A stretch of 64,000 nucleotides of DNA from Lutibacillus sp052034115 (GCA_052034115.1 JBPOIZ010000061.1:25190-89189), one strand, 5' to 3'. Shown: positions 46,739 to 56,170, counted from the stretch's first letter. Numbers and translations: made by a program. Notes: a model not told the origin generated them from the letters alone.

Positions 46739-47947
46739 TCACACCGGGGCGCCCGCGATCACCGCAACCGATCCGACGACGCCCGCCGCCACCAGGGTGC
46801 CGACGACACCCCATCGGGCCATGAAGAGCAGGAGGGCAGCGGCGGCGAGCACGGCATACTGCCAGCCGGCCTCCAGACCCGCCGCCAGCGGTATGGCCGA
46901 TCCGAAGATGGCCCCGATAGCGGCCGGTCCAGCACCGTCCAGGAACGCCCGAGCCCGCCGATCGCTGCGGATCCGATCGAAGCGACGTGCCCCACCCAAC
47001 ACCAGGACGAAGGACGGGGCGAACGCCATACCGGCCGCGAGGAACGCACCCCCGAGCCCGGCCGCCGCGTAGCCGACGGCCGCGATCGTGCAGACCACCG
47101 GGCCGGGCGTCACCTGGCCCAGGGCCACGGCGTTGAGGAACTGCGCGTCGGTCATCCAGGCATGGTGTCCCACGGCGTCGGACTGCATGAGCGGGACGAT
47201 GACGAAGCCGCCGCCGTAGGACAGCGCTCCGACCTTTAGGGCGAGCCACGTCAAGGCGCCGAGGGCCGTGGCACCGGCTCCCGATGCGAGCAGGATCGGC
47301 GCCGGCAGCAGGGCGATTGCCGGTGGCCCGTCGTCGCGAAGCCGCAGACCGAGCTCGACCAGCCCGCACGTGAGCAGCACCACCACGAGCCAGGGGCCGA
47401 CCGTCGCCGTGGCCACTAGCCCCACCACGAGGTATGCCGTCCAGCGCCGAACCCCCGTGCCCCCTTCGGTCGCTTCGGCCCGCCGCCGGCTCGGCCCGAT
47501 GAGCCCGACCCCAGCGTGCACGGCGACGGCGGCGACGGCGGCACCAGCTCCGGCCCCGGCCCCGAGCACCCAGCGAGGTGGCGCGTCGGCGAGGAAGACC
47601 ATGGCGAGGGCCACGATGGCCAGCAGCCCTGGCACGATGAAGGCCAGCCCGCCGAGGACTCCTCCCCCCAGCCCGCCGACTCTCCAGGCGCAGTAGACAG
47701 CCAGTTGGGTCGAGGCGGGTCCGGGCAGCAGATTCGTCGTCGCGATGGCGTCCTCGAACTCCTCGGCATCGATCCACTGGCGCCGCTGCACGCACAGGTC
47801 GCGCAGCAGGCGGATGTGGGCGGGCGGGCCCCCGAAACCCACGACACCGAGCCGGCCCCATTCCCGCAGGACGGTCGCTTTCCCGACCAGGGGCTGCGGT
47901 GGCCGGCCCGGCTCGGCGGCCGGGCCGTTGGCGTCGCGTGTCGACAC
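46739..47947 (-). CDS. chrA: Chromate transporter ChrA (two-domain)
   Basis: A 402-residue long-chain CHR-family membrane protein with two homologous halves, each of about six helices. The first half has GVVGFGGPPAHIRLLRDLCV and TNLLPGPASTQLAVYCAWRV, the second LKVGALSYGGGFVIVPLMQS and NAVALGQVTPGPVVCTIAAV. It probably exports chromate by proton or sulfate exchange. GTG 47947 is 6 nt after CAGGAT. The open frame further upstream overlaps the menC promoter and is rejected. Confidence 0.9.
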   Translation of the reverse strand: MSTRDANGPAAEPGRPPQPLVGKATVLREWGRLGVVGFGGPPAHIRLLRDLCVQRRQWIDAEEFEDAIATTNLLPGPASTQLAVYCAWRVGGLGGGVLGGLAFIVPGLLAIVALAMVFLADAPPRWVLGAGAGAGAAVAAVAVHAGVGLIGPSRRRAEATEGGTGVRRWTAYLVVGLVATATVGPWLVVVLLTCGLVELGLRLRDDGPPAIALLPAPILLASGAGATALGALTWLALKVGALSYGGGFVIVPLMQSDAVGHHAWMTDAQFLNAVALGQVTPGPVVCTIAAVGYAAAGLGGAFLAAGMAFAPSFVLVLGGARRFDRIRSDRRARAFLDGAGPAAIGAIFGSAIPLAAGLEAGWQYAVLAAAALLLFMARWGVVGTLVAAGVVGSVAVIAGAPV

Positions 47948-47953
47948 CCCCTC

Positions 47954-48023
47954 ATCCTGCCGGGTATTCGGAACGCTGGGGAGGCCGCGCCGCTGGGCGC
48001 CGCAGCGGTCCAGGGCATACCGT
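47954..48023. promoter_or_regulatory. Divergent leaderless-type promoters of chrA and menC
   Basis: Minus strand CAGGAT (47959-47954) is 6 nt from GTG 47947, and plus strand TACCGT (48018-48023) is 8 nt from GTG 48032. Confidence 0.4.
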
Positions 48024-48031
48024 CGGGGTCT

Positions 48032-49084
48032 GTGGACAGGCGCGAGGCGGGGGTTACGGCCGGTGCCCGGGCCGTCGCGCCGGACATCGGCGCGGTGCCG
48101 GACATCGGCGAGGTGCTGGCTTCCGCGCGGGTGGTCGCCATACCGCTGCGGGTGCCGTTTCGAGGGGTGAAGGTGCGCGAGGCGGCGCTCGTGCACGGCC
48201 CGGCCGGGTGGGGCGAGTTCTCACCGTTCGTCGAGTATGGCGACCACGAGTCGGCGCGCTGGCTGGGCGCCGCGATCGAGTCGGCGTGGTCCGGGTGGCC
48301 CACGGGGGTGCGGGACCGGATCGCGGTCAACGCCACCGTGCCTGCCGTCCCGGCCCACGACGTGGCGGCCGTCCTGGCCCGGTTCGACGGCTGTATGACG
48401 GCCAAGGTCAAGGTCGCGGCGGTGGGTCAGGGGCTCGACGACGACCTCGACCGGGTGGCGGCAGTACGTGAGGCTCTGGGCCCGTCGGGGCGGATCCGGG
48501 TGGACGCCAACGGGGGGTGGTCCCTCGACGACGCGGTCACGGCGCTGCGCGCGCTGGCGCCATACCGGATCGAGTATGTCGAACAGCCCTGCGCGACGGT
48601 CGAGGAGTTGGCGCGCCTTCGTCGGCGGCTGAGATCGGCCGCTGTGGACATCGCGGTCGCCGCGGACGAGTCGGTGCGCAGGGCCGAGGACCCGCTGCGG
48701 GTGGCCCGGGCTGAAGCGGCGGACCTCATCGTCGTCAAGGTCGCCCCGCTCGGCGGGGTGCGCCGGGCCCTGGACATCGTCGCCGAGGCGGAGTTGCCCG
48801 CTGTGGTCTCCTCGGCGCTGGACACGTCCGTGGGTATGGCGGCCGGAGTGGCGCTCGCCGCCGCGCTGCCACGGCTCGAGCACGCCTGCGGGCTCGGCAC
48901 CGTCGAGTTGCTCGCCGGGGACGTGTGCGACCCATCGGTGGTCCCGGTGGCCGGCCACCTGGCTGCCTCACGCACCCCCGAACCGTCCGAAGGCCTGCTG
49001 CACACGTGGGCGGCCGAGGACGAGCGGCGGCAGTGGTGGCTCGACCGGATCAGCCGGTGCCACGCGATCCTCGACTCCGCCTGA
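48032..49084 (+). CDS. menC: o-succinylbenzoate synthase MenC
   Basis: Enolase-superfamily enzyme dehydrating SHCHC to o-succinylbenzoate. The protein contains PAGWGEFSPFVEYGD, TAKVKVA (catalytic Lys pair), GRIRVDANGGWSLDDAV, EYVEQPCATVEELARL, AADESVRRAEDP and LIVVKVAPLGGVRRALDI, a full set of metal and acid-base residues. GTG 48032 (350 residues) follows TACCGT by 8 nt. GTG 48095 would give 329 residues, closer to the mycobacterial N-terminus, so the start is unsettled. Its 3' end overlaps the convergent ltrA frame by 117 nt. Confidence 0.9.
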   Translation: MDRREAGVTAGARAVAPDIGAVPDIGEVLASARVVAIPLRVPFRGVKVREAALVHGPAGWGEFSPFVEYGDHESARWLGAAIESAWSGWPTGVRDRIAVNATVPAVPAHDVAAVLARFDGCMTAKVKVAAVGQGLDDDLDRVAAVREALGPSGRIRVDANGGWSLDDAVTALRALAPYRIEYVEQPCATVEELARLRRRLRSAAVDIAVAADESVRRAEDPLRVARAEAADLIVVKVAPLGGVRRALDIVAEAELPAVVSSALDTSVGMAAGVALAAALPRLEHACGLGTVELLAGDVCDPSVVPVAGHLAASRTPEPSEGLLHTWAAEDERRQWWLDRISRCHAILDSA

Positions 49085-50389
49085 CGGCGCGATCCCCCAG
49101 TTCTCCTCCACTCGATGCGAAATGGGGGGGCCGCCGGAGCCTCGGCGTGGTGACAGAGGGCGTCGAGTGGAGGGTTGCTGCGGGTGGTTTCGGCCCGGGA
49201 TCAGGCGAACAGGCGTCGGCCCGTACTCGGTACGCATGAAGGAGCGCCACGTGACGATGGACATGACGGTGAGCACGAGGACGACCCCGGCGAGCAGCGC
49301 CATACCGGGGATCATTCCGCCGGCGGCGCACAGCAGGGCGACCACGGCGATCGCGGTCAAGCGCTCGCGGGCGAGCCGGCGACCGATCTGCCACTGCAGG
49401 CCGAGCAGACCGCCGACGAACAGCAGCACGGCCGACCCCAGCACCACTCGATCGGTCAGTTCCATGGCCCCGCCGGGGTGCTGCACGAGGTGCTTGGCGA
49501 CCACGGCATACCCGATGATCCCGAAGATGATCGGCACGTGGCCGAAGGTGAAGACGTCGCGGGCCACCTGACCTCGATCGCGGGGCGAAGCCTCGTGCAG
49601 CGCCCACTCGGTGACCCGAGGCACGTAGGCGAAGTAGCACCACCACAACGTCCCAGCGCCGGCGGTGGCGATGACCAGCGCCGCGAAGGTCGGCAGACCC
49701 AACCCGGTCTCCCCGGCCGTGGTGGCGACATTTGCGCCGATCGCGACGAGCACCTCGCCGAGCGAGATGATGACGAACAGCGCGTGTCGTTCGGAGAAGT
49801 GCACCGGGTCGACCTTCCACTGGCCTTCGCTGCTGCCCGCGGCCACCGAGGACACCACGTTGATGACCGCCACCAGCGCCCAGACCCAGATCCGGATGGA
49901 CGGCGGCAGGAAGCCGCCGATGACCAGGATGATCGGCCCGATCGCGGCACCCGGCGCGTACTTGAGGAAGGCGGTCCGGGTCTTCTCGTCCCCCCAGGCC
50001 GCGGCGGCCTGGACGGCGAGCACCCACAGCTGGACGACCGCGTAGGCGATGGCGAACCACGGGCCCTGCGTGGTCAGGGCATAGGGCAGGACGGAGACGA
50101 CCAGCAGCAGCGCGGGGATCATGCCGAGCACGAAGACCCGCGTGCCGTGGTGCCGATCGAGGTCGATGGTCGTGCCGGCCCAGGTGAATGCGGTCCACAG
50201 CCACCAGGCGAGCCACGCCATGAGGGCGGACTGGAGCGCCCCGGTCCAGGTCACGTGGTGCGCGAACATGCCGGTGATCTGGGTGATGGCGAAGACGAAG
50301 ACCAAGTCGAGGAAGAGCTCGAGGTTGCTTGCGTGTCGGCCCGGTTCGGCTTCGGGGATCGACTCGATGGCGGCGGAGGTGTCGGTCAC
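48968..50389 (-). CDS. ltrA: Low temperature requirement protein A (LtrA) family membrane protein
   Basis: A 473-residue polytopic protein with about ten or more helices. LtrA signatures are NLELFLDLVFVFAITQITGM, WLWTAFTWAGTTIDLDRH, FSERHALFVIISLGEVLVAI and WWCYFAYVPRVTEWALHEAS, with FGHVPIIFGIIGYAVVAKH. Its function is unknown. The last ~75 residues after RLIPGRNHPQQ are Pro/Arg-rich, encoded by an intergenic inverted repeat and by the antisense of menC, and look like read-through past the family's normal end. The GTG start is 6 nt after TACCAT. Confidence 0.85.
   Translation of the reverse strand: MTDTSAAIESIPEAEPGRHASNLELFLDLVFVFAITQITGMFAHHVTWTGALQSALMAWLAWWLWTAFTWAGTTIDLDRHHGTRVFVLGMIPALLLVVSVLPYALTTQGPWFAIAYAVVQLWVLAVQAAAAWGDEKTRTAFLKYAPGAAIGPIILVIGGFLPPSIRIWVWALVAVINVVSSVAAGSSEGQWKVDPVHFSERHALFVIISLGEVLVAIGANVATTAGETGLGLPTFAALVIATAGAGTLWWCYFAYVPRVTEWALHEASPRDRGQVARDVFTFGHVPIIFGIIGYAVVAKHLVQHPGGAMELTDRVVLGSAVLLFVGGLLGLQWQIGRRLARERLTAIAVVALLCAAGGMIPGMALLAGVVLVLTVMSIVTWRSFMRTEYGPTPVRLIPGRNHPQQPSTRRPLSPRRGSGGPPISHRVEENWGIAPSGGVEDRVAPADPVEPPLPPLVLGRPRVQQAFGRFGGA
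49105..49173. repeat. Inverted pair of the interspersed 14-bp repeat inside the ltrA 3' end
   Basis: CCTCCACTCGATGC (49105-49118) and GCGTCGAGTGGAGG (49160-49173) are inverted with 13/14 pairing. The second is an exact copy of 15570-15583. It is a REP-like element. Confidence 0.6.
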
Positions 50390-50395
50390 GCAGCG

Positions 50396-50401
50396 ATGGT
50401 A
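50396..50401 (-). promoter_or_regulatory. -10 box of a leaderless promoter for ltrA
   Basis: TACCAT on the minus strand with 6 nt to GTG 50389; the spacer lies between ltrA and the mannosyltransferase stop. Confidence 0.45.
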
Positions 50402-50405
50402 GAGC

Positions 50406-51989
50406 CTAGACCCAGCTCGGGAACCACATCCGCAGCTGCCAGTCGCTTTGCGGGATGACCTCGGCGATGTAGATGGGGTAGAAGAAGCCGCACAGGGCGA
50501 TGGTGACCACGACGAAGGCGCCCGTGGCGGCCCAGCCGTTCCGTCGACGCCGGTATGGCGCGTCCGGCCCGCCGATGAGCAGGCCCAGTCCGTAGACGAC
50601 GCTGAGGATCACCCACGGCACAAAGGCGACGGCGTAGAAACTGTAGATGGTCCGGTCGGTCAGGGCGAACCAGGGCAGATAGCCACCGACATACCCGGCC
50701 AGGATCGCACCGGCCCGCCAGTCGCGCCAGAGCGCCCAGCAGAAGACCAGGACGGGCACCATGAGCGTGGCCGCCCACCAGATCGAGGGTGTGCCCACCG
50801 AGAGGATGGCGCGCGAACACTGATCGACCTGGCAGCCCAGTTCACCTCGGGTGGGGCCTTCATAGAAGAACGACGTGGGGCGCGCCTGGATGAGCCAGAC
50901 CCAGGGGCTGGTCTGGTAGTCGTGCGGCTGGTTGATCCCTCGGGAGGTGGAATACATCTCGGCCTGGCAGTGCCACCACGACCGTAGCGACTCGGGCACC
51001 CAGCCGAACGTCGACGAGGGGTGGGACGCGGCCCAGAACCGGCCATACCCCAGTGAGCCGGCGAACCACCCCCACCAGGAGAGCACGTAGGTCGCCGCTG
51101 CCGTGACCACCATCGCGAGGAAGGCGAAGAAGCCGTCCTTGACGATGGCGCCGGACAGGTAGGACGGGACACCGGCGGTGCGGCGGGCCGAGGCATCCCA
51201 CAGCACCGACATCACGCCGAACGCCGCGAGGAACAGGGCTCCGGACCACTTCGTGCCCAGACAGAGGCCGAGCATCACGCCGGCCACCCAACGCCACGGC
51301 CGCCAGCCGAGCCAGGGGCCACGACGACCGAACCTTAGGGCGACCTGCGCCGGCTCGACCGACCCGACGATGCGCGCCAGGGTGGCCCGGGCCGCATCGC
51401 GGTCGAGGAGCACCGCGGCGAAGCCCAACAGCGCGAAGAACATGACGAAGATGTCGAGCAGGCCGGTACGCGAATGCACCAGGTGGTGTCCCTCGAAGGC
51501 GAGCAGGACGGCGGCGACCGTGCCGAGGTAGGACGAGCGGAAGAGTCGACGGGCGACGCGGCCGAGGACGAGGATCGAGAGCGTCCCGGCGATGGCGGCG
51601 GCGAGCCGCCAGCCGACCGAGTTGGTGATGCCCAACCACTGCTCACCCCAACCGATGAGCCACTTGCCGACCGGCGGGTGGACGACGAGGTCGCCCACCG
51701 TGTCGAAGACGTCCTGGTTGGTGCCGGTGAAGTTCTGGTCGACGCTCTTCAGCTCGGACAAGGTGGGGTCGTTGCGCAGTTCGACGCCCCAGCGGATCAT
51801 CGACCAGCCCTGCTTGACGTAGTACGTCTCGTCGAAGACCAGCTGATGCGGGTTGCCCAGCTGCCAGAACCGCAGCACCCCCCCGACGAGCATCGCCAGC
51901 AGCGGCCCGACCCAGCCGAGGACCCGGTGTCCGATCGGGCTTCCGAGGAGGCGGCGGCGCAGCTCCTCCTCCCGGGTCACGACGGTCAT
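50406..51989 (-). CDS. pmt: Dolichyl-phosphate-mannose-type protein mannosyltransferase
   Basis: A GT39 enzyme that O-mannosylates exported proteins from polyprenyl-phosphate-mannose. The 527-residue polytopic protein has the first-loop catalytic Asp-Glu in QLVFDETYYVKQGWSMIRWG, HPPVGKWLIGWGEQWLG and LLAFEGHHLVHSRTGLLDIF. GTKWSGALFLAAFGV and the C-terminal four-helix block ending PSWV follow. ATG 51989 (TVVTREEEL) is the likely start; an in-frame start further up would overlap the divergent CDF gene. The actinobacterial partner gene rsmI is 8 kb away rather than adjacent. Confidence 0.92.
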   Translation of the reverse strand: MTVVTREEELRRRLLGSPIGHRVLGWVGPLLAMLVGGVLRFWQLGNPHQLVFDETYYVKQGWSMIRWGVELRNDPTLSELKSVDQNFTGTNQDVFDTVGDLVVHPPVGKWLIGWGEQWLGITNSVGWRLAAAIAGTLSILVLGRVARRLFRSSYLGTVAAVLLAFEGHHLVHSRTGLLDIFVMFFALLGFAAVLLDRDAARATLARIVGSVEPAQVALRFGRRGPWLGWRPWRWVAGVMLGLCLGTKWSGALFLAAFGVMSVLWDASARRTAGVPSYLSGAIVKDGFFAFLAMVVTAAATYVLSWWGWFAGSLGYGRFWAASHPSSTFGWVPESLRSWWHCQAEMYSTSRGINQPHDYQTSPWVWLIQARPTSFFYEGPTRGELGCQVDQCSRAILSVGTPSIWWAATLMVPVLVFCWALWRDWRAGAILAGYVGGYLPWFALTDRTIYSFYAVAFVPWVILSVVYGLGLLIGGPDAPYRRRRNGWAATGAFVVVTIALCGFFYPIYIAEVIPQSDWQLRMWFPSWV

Positions 51990-52009
51990 CGTATGTCGCG
52001 AGGCGGTGG

Positions 52010-52015
52010 CATCAT
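52010..52015 (+). promoter_or_regulatory. Candidate -10 box of a leaderless promoter for the CDF gene
   Basis: CATCAT followed by 6 nt and GTG 52022. Confidence 0.35.
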
Positions 52016-52021
52016 GGCCGG

Positions 52022-52972
52022 GTGACAACGGACACGTCGAATGGGTCGGCTCGCGCCCCGGGCAACGGGGCTCGTGAGGACCTGAGTCGGTATGCCTGGT
52101 TGGCCATCGCCGCAGCGATCGCCACCATCGCCTTGAAGTCGGGGGCGTGGTTGCTCACCGGCTCGGTGGGGCTGCTCTCGGACGCCGCCGAGTCGGTCGT
52201 CAATTTGGTCGCCGCGTTTGTCGCCCTCGTCGCACTGCGGGTGGCCGCCCAGCCGGCCGATGACCAGCACCAGTTCGGCCACGCTAAGGCGGAGTACTTC
52301 TCGGCGGCGATCGAGGGGGTCATGATCTTCGTGGCCGCTGTCGTCATCATCATCTCCGCCGTCCAACGGTTCCTGGCCCCCGAGCCGCTGGAGAACGTCG
52401 GCGTCGGCCTGGGCGTGTCGGTTGCCGCCTCGGTGCTTAACGGGGTGGTCGCTGCGGTCCTGATGCGGGCCGGGCGCGCCCACCGCTCGATCACCCTGAC
52501 CGCCGACGGGCGCCATCTCCTGACCGACGTCTGGACCTCGGTCGGGGTCGTCGTCGGAGTCATCGCCGTCGCACTGACCGGCTGGCTGCGACTGGACCCG
52601 CTCATCGCCATGGTGGTCGGCGTCAACATCGTCGTCACCGGCACCAAACTGCTCATGGAGTCGGTCTCCGGCCTGATGGATCGGGTCCTGGACGCCGAGG
52701 ACGTTGCGGTGGTCGAGGACGTGCTCGGCGAGTTCCGCTCCGATGAGGTCGAGTTCCACGGGTTGCGGACCCGGCTGGCCGGCCACCAGCGTTTCGTCTC
52801 GATGCACGTCCTCGTGCCCGGTGCATGGTCGGTGCAGCAGGGGCACGATCTCCTTGAGGATGTCGAAGACCGGTTGCGCGCCCGGCTGGAGCACGTTCAC
52901 GTGGACACCCATCTCGAGCCGCTTGAAGACCCCCGCGCCTACGAGGCCGCGGACTACCCCCAGCCGGTGTGA
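52022..52972 (+). CDS. Cation diffusion facilitator (CDF) family metal exporter
   Basis: A 316-residue proton-coupled divalent metal exporter (Zn/Fe/Co/Mn type). Helix 2 carries the metal-site SDAAESVVNLVAAF, followed by DDQHQFGHAKAEYFSAAIEG. Helix 5 has LLTDVWTSVGVVVGVIAVAL, so the D/H..D sites are present as D-x3-x and D in HLLTD. The C-terminal cytoplasmic domain contains EVEFHGLRTRLAGHQRFVSM and HVDTHLEP. Metal specificity cannot be read by eye. Confidence 0.9.
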   Translation: MTTDTSNGSARAPGNGAREDLSRYAWLAIAAAIATIALKSGAWLLTGSVGLLSDAAESVVNLVAAFVALVALRVAAQPADDQHQFGHAKAEYFSAAIEGVMIFVAAVVIIISAVQRFLAPEPLENVGVGLGVSVAASVLNGVVAAVLMRAGRAHRSITLTADGRHLLTDVWTSVGVVVGVIAVALTGWLRLDPLIAMVVGVNIVVTGTKLLMESVSGLMDRVLDAEDVAVVEDVLGEFRSDEVEFHGLRTRLAGHQRFVSMHVLVPGAWSVQQGHDLLEDVEDRLRARLEHVHVDTHLEPLEDPRAYEAADYPQPV

Positions 52973-52995
52973 GCTGGGTCTGAGCCGTCGGCCGG

Positions 52996-54030
52996 TCAGT
53001 CCGTCGGCTGCTCGGGGAAGTGACAGGCGACCAAGTGACCGGGCCGAGCCGGCACCAGGGGCGGTTCCTGCGCTCGACAGAGGTCCTGCGCCTTCCAGCA
53101 CCGCGACGCGAACCGGCACCCCGGCGGCGGGTCGATCGGCGAAGGCACGTCACCGGTCAGGCGGATCTGGTCCCGCTGGGTGCGCCGCTTGGGGTCCGGG
53201 ATCGGGACGGCAGAGAGCAGTGCGACGGTGTAGGGGTGCATCGGCCGTTCGTAGAGGTCGTCGCGGTCCGCGAGCTCGGCGACCTTGCCGAGATACATCA
53301 CCGCCACCCGGTCCGACACGTGCCGTACGACCGACAGGTCGTGGGCGATCATGACGTAGGTCAGGCCAAACTCGTCCTGGAGGTCCTCGAGCAGGTTGAT
53401 GACCTGTGCCTGGATGGAGACGTCGAGGGCCGAGACCGGCTCGTCGGCGACGATGAGCTTGGGTCGAAGGGCCAGGGCTCGGGCCACCCCGATGCGCTGG
53501 CGCTGCCCGCCGGAGAACTCGTGCGGGTAGCGGTTGTAGTGCTCGGGGGACAGACCCACGAGTTCGAGCAACTCCTGGACGGTCGCCTTGACCGTCTTGT
53601 CGGTCTTCAGCCCCTGGATGCGGAACGGCGCACCGACGATCGTGCCAACGGTATGCCGTGGATTGAGCGACCCGTAGGGGTCCTGAAAGATCATCTGCAC
53701 ATCGCGGCGCAAGGGGCGCAGCTCGCGTGGGGACAGATGAGTGATGTCGCGACCGTCGAGGACCACTGAGCCGGCCGTCGGCTCGAGGAGCCGGGTCACC
53801 ATCCGGCCGGTGGTCGTCTTGCCGCAGCCGGACTCGCCGACCAGGGACAGCGTCTCGCCGCGGCGGACCGAGAAGCTCACGTCGTCGACTGCCTGGACCG
53901 CGCCGACCTGACGCTGCAGCAGGCCCTTGCGGATCGGGAAGTGCTTGGTCAGCCCGCTGACCGCCAGCAGCGCGTCTCCGTCTCGGCCGAGCGCCGGCGT
54001 CGGGGAGGCGGAGTGGGACTCGGTTGTCAT
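52996..54030 (-). CDS. Peptide ABC transporter ATP-binding protein (OppF/DppF-like)
   Basis: A 344-residue ATPase: Walker A GESGCGKTTTGRMV, signature FSGGQRQRIGVARALALRPK, Walker B LIVADEPVSALDVS, then the oligopeptide-transporter C-terminal domain with CRFASRCWKAQDLC, whose cysteines may bind an Fe-S cluster. ATG 54030 lies 7 nt after the stop of the preceding ATPase. It is the last gene of the five-gene importer operon. Confidence 0.92.
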   Translation of the reverse strand: MTTESHSASPTPALGRDGDALLAVSGLTKHFPIRKGLLQRQVGAVQAVDDVSFSVRRGETLSLVGESGCGKTTTGRMVTRLLEPTAGSVVLDGRDITHLSPRELRPLRRDVQMIFQDPYGSLNPRHTVGTIVGAPFRIQGLKTDKTVKATVQELLELVGLSPEHYNRYPHEFSGGQRQRIGVARALALRPKLIVADEPVSALDVSIQAQVINLLEDLQDEFGLTYVMIAHDLSVVRHVSDRVAVMYLGKVAELADRDDLYERPMHPYTVALLSAVPIPDPKRRTQRDQIRLTGDVPSPIDPPPGCRFASRCWKAQDLCRAQEPPLVPARPGHLVACHFPEQPTD

Positions 54031-54037
54031 CGCCACC

Positions 54038-55075
54038 TCACAGCGTCGGTCGGATATCGGTGTCGAAGGCGGCCGAACGCTGCGCGCCGGACAGGTGGCA
54101 CGCGACCGCATGGCCCGGCGAGCCGTCGAGCAGTGCCGGCCGGTTGGTCCAGCACGAGGCACCCACCTGGTCGACATACCCGCACCGCGGATGGAACGGG
54201 CAGCCCTGGGGCACCTGGATCAGGCTCGGTGGTTGACCCTTGATGGGACGCAGCCGGGTCGTGCGGGCCCGGTCCATGCGCGGCATCGAGGCCAGCAGCC
54301 CCCACGTGTAGGGGTGCTGCGGCTGCTCGAAGACCGCCTCCGCCGAGCCCCGCTCGACGCTGCGGCCGGCATACATGACGAGCAGGTCGTCGGCGAGCTC
54401 GGCGACGACGCCGAGGTCGTGGGTGATGATGATGACCGCGGAGTTGTACTCGCGCTGCAGGTCGCGGATCAGGTCGAGGATCTGCGCCTGGACGGTGACA
54501 TCGAGGGCGGTCGTCGGCTCGTCAGCGATGAGCAGGTCGGGGTTGCACGACAGGGCCATGGCGATCATGGCCCGCTGGCGCATCCCACCGCTGAACTCGT
54601 GCGGGTAGTGGTCGACCCGCTTGGCGGCCTGGGGGATACCGACCCGGTTGAGCATGTCGATGGCGTGCTCCCGGGCCACCTTCTTCGAGACGTCGTTGTG
54701 CAGGCGGTAGGCCTCGATGATCTGGCGGCCGACGGTGTAGAACGGGTGCATCGCCGAGAGCGGGTCCTGGAAGATCATCGCCATCTTCTTGCCGCGCATG
54801 AGCCGCACGTTCTCGGCGCTGGCCCCGACCAGCTCGATAGCGTCCACGCGGATCGAGCCGGACATCTGCGCGGTGCCGCGCTTGTGCAGCCCCATGATCG
54901 ACAGGCTCGTCACCGACTTGCCCGATCCGGACTCACCGACGATGCCGAGTGTCTTGCCTCGGGCGAGGTCGAAGCTGAGGCCGTCGACCGACTTGACCAA
55001 CCCGTCATCGGTGGGGAAGTGCACCTGAAGGTCTCGGACCTGCAGGTATGGCGTGCCAGACGTCGAGGCGCTCAT
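54038..55075 (-). CDS. Peptide ABC transporter ATP-binding protein (OppD/DppD-like)
   Basis: A 345-residue ATPase partner of the downstream OppF-like protein: Walker A GESGSGKSVTSLSIM, signature FSGGMRQRAMIAMALSCNPD, Walker B LLIADEPTTALDVT, and C-terminal GCPFHPRCGYVDQVGASC. ATG 55075 overlaps the permease stop by 4 nt. The open frame extends far upstream but overlaps the permease and lacks homology there. Confidence 0.92.
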   Translation of the reverse strand: MSASTSGTPYLQVRDLQVHFPTDDGLVKSVDGLSFDLARGKTLGIVGESGSGKSVTSLSIMGLHKRGTAQMSGSIRVDAIELVGASAENVRLMRGKKMAMIFQDPLSAMHPFYTVGRQIIEAYRLHNDVSKKVAREHAIDMLNRVGIPQAAKRVDHYPHEFSGGMRQRAMIAMALSCNPDLLIADEPTTALDVTVQAQILDLIRDLQREYNSAVIIITHDLGVVAELADDLLVMYAGRSVERGSAEAVFEQPQHPYTWGLLASMPRMDRARTTRLRPIKGQPPSLIQVPQGCPFHPRCGYVDQVGASCWTNRPALLDGSPGHAVACHLSGAQRSAAFDTDIRPTL

Positions 55076-56085
55076 GACAGGCGCACCCGCGGGTCGATGA
55101 CGGCGTAGAGCAGGTCGACGACGAGGTTGGCGATGATGACGAACAAGGCGGCGACCAGGGTGACCCCGAGCACCTTCGGCAGGTCGTTGAGGCGGATCGC
55201 CTGGACGGCATACTGACCGATCCCGGGAAGGCCGAACGTCGACTCGGTGAGGATGGCCCCGCCGAGGAGCAGCCCTAGATCCATGCCGAAGATCGTCATG
55301 ATCGGGGTCAGCGCGGCCCGCAGCCCGTGGGTGACGACGACGTCGCGTTCCTTCAGGCCCTTGGCCCGCGCGGTGCGGATGTAATCCTCGTTCATCGTCT
55401 CGAGCATTCCGGCGCGGGTCATCCGGGCATACATGGCGGCATAGAGGAAGGCCAGGGTGATCCAGGGCAGGATCAGGCGGTAGGCCCATTCGAGCGGGTT
55501 CGACGCCTCCATCGGGTTGGCGCCGCCCGGCGCGGTCCAGCCCAGTGTGTAGCTGAACACCGTCAGGGACAGCAGGCCGGTGAAGAAGATGGGCAGCGAC
55601 ACTCCTGCTAACGCCGTGGTCATCGCAGCCCGATCCAAGAACGAGCCGCGCCGCAGGGCCGAGATGACACCGGTTGCGACGCCGCCGATAAGCCACAGGA
55701 TGGCCGCGCCGAAGGCCAGCGACGCGGTGACCGGGATGCGGTCGAGGATCTCCGGGAGCACCGGAGTCTGCTGGATGAACGAGTAGCCCAGGCACGGGGC
55801 GGGGCAATGCTCGACGGCCGGGCCGTAGTCGTAGTCGGCGCCGACGACCAGACCCTTGGCGAATCGGCCGTATTGCACCCAGATCGGGTCGGTGAAGCCG
55901 AGCTTGACCGCCGTCTGATGGATCTGCTCGGCGCCGGCCGACTTGCCGACATACCTCGAGGCGAGGTCGTCGGCCGTGGCCCCACCCAGCCGTGGGACGT
56001 AGAAGAAGATCGAGAAGGTGACGGCGGTGATGACGAGGAGCAGGACGACGGCAGCGATGAGCCGGCGGATCAAGTAGGTGACCAT
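55072..56085 (-). CDS. Peptide ABC transporter permease (OppB/DppB-like)
   Basis: A 337-residue six-helix permease with the N-terminal LIRRLIAAVVLLLVITAVTF and a large periplasmic loop. The cytoplasmic EAA-type loop is MNEDYIRTARAKGLKERDVV; STFGLPGIGQYAVQAIRLND follows before the final helices. It lies 85 nt downstream of the substrate-binding protein stop. Confidence 0.92.
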   Translation of the reverse strand: MVTYLIRRLIAAVVLLLVITAVTFSIFFYVPRLGGATADDLASRYVGKSAGAEQIHQTAVKLGFTDPIWVQYGRFAKGLVVGADYDYGPAVEHCPAPCLGYSFIQQTPVLPEILDRIPVTASLAFGAAILWLIGGVATGVISALRRGSFLDRAAMTTALAGVSLPIFFTGLLSLTVFSYTLGWTAPGGANPMEASNPLEWAYRLILPWITLAFLYAAMYARMTRAGMLETMNEDYIRTARAKGLKERDVVVTHGLRAALTPIMTIFGMDLGLLLGGAILTESTFGLPGIGQYAVQAIRLNDLPKVLGVTLVAALFVIIANLVVDLLYAVIDPRVRLS

Positions 56086-56170
56086 CGCGCGCGCACTCCT
56101 CTCGGCAGGGGTTCAGGGGTTGGGGTGCCCGGCCGGCGGACCGGCCGGGCACCACCCGTTCTGTTACCGG

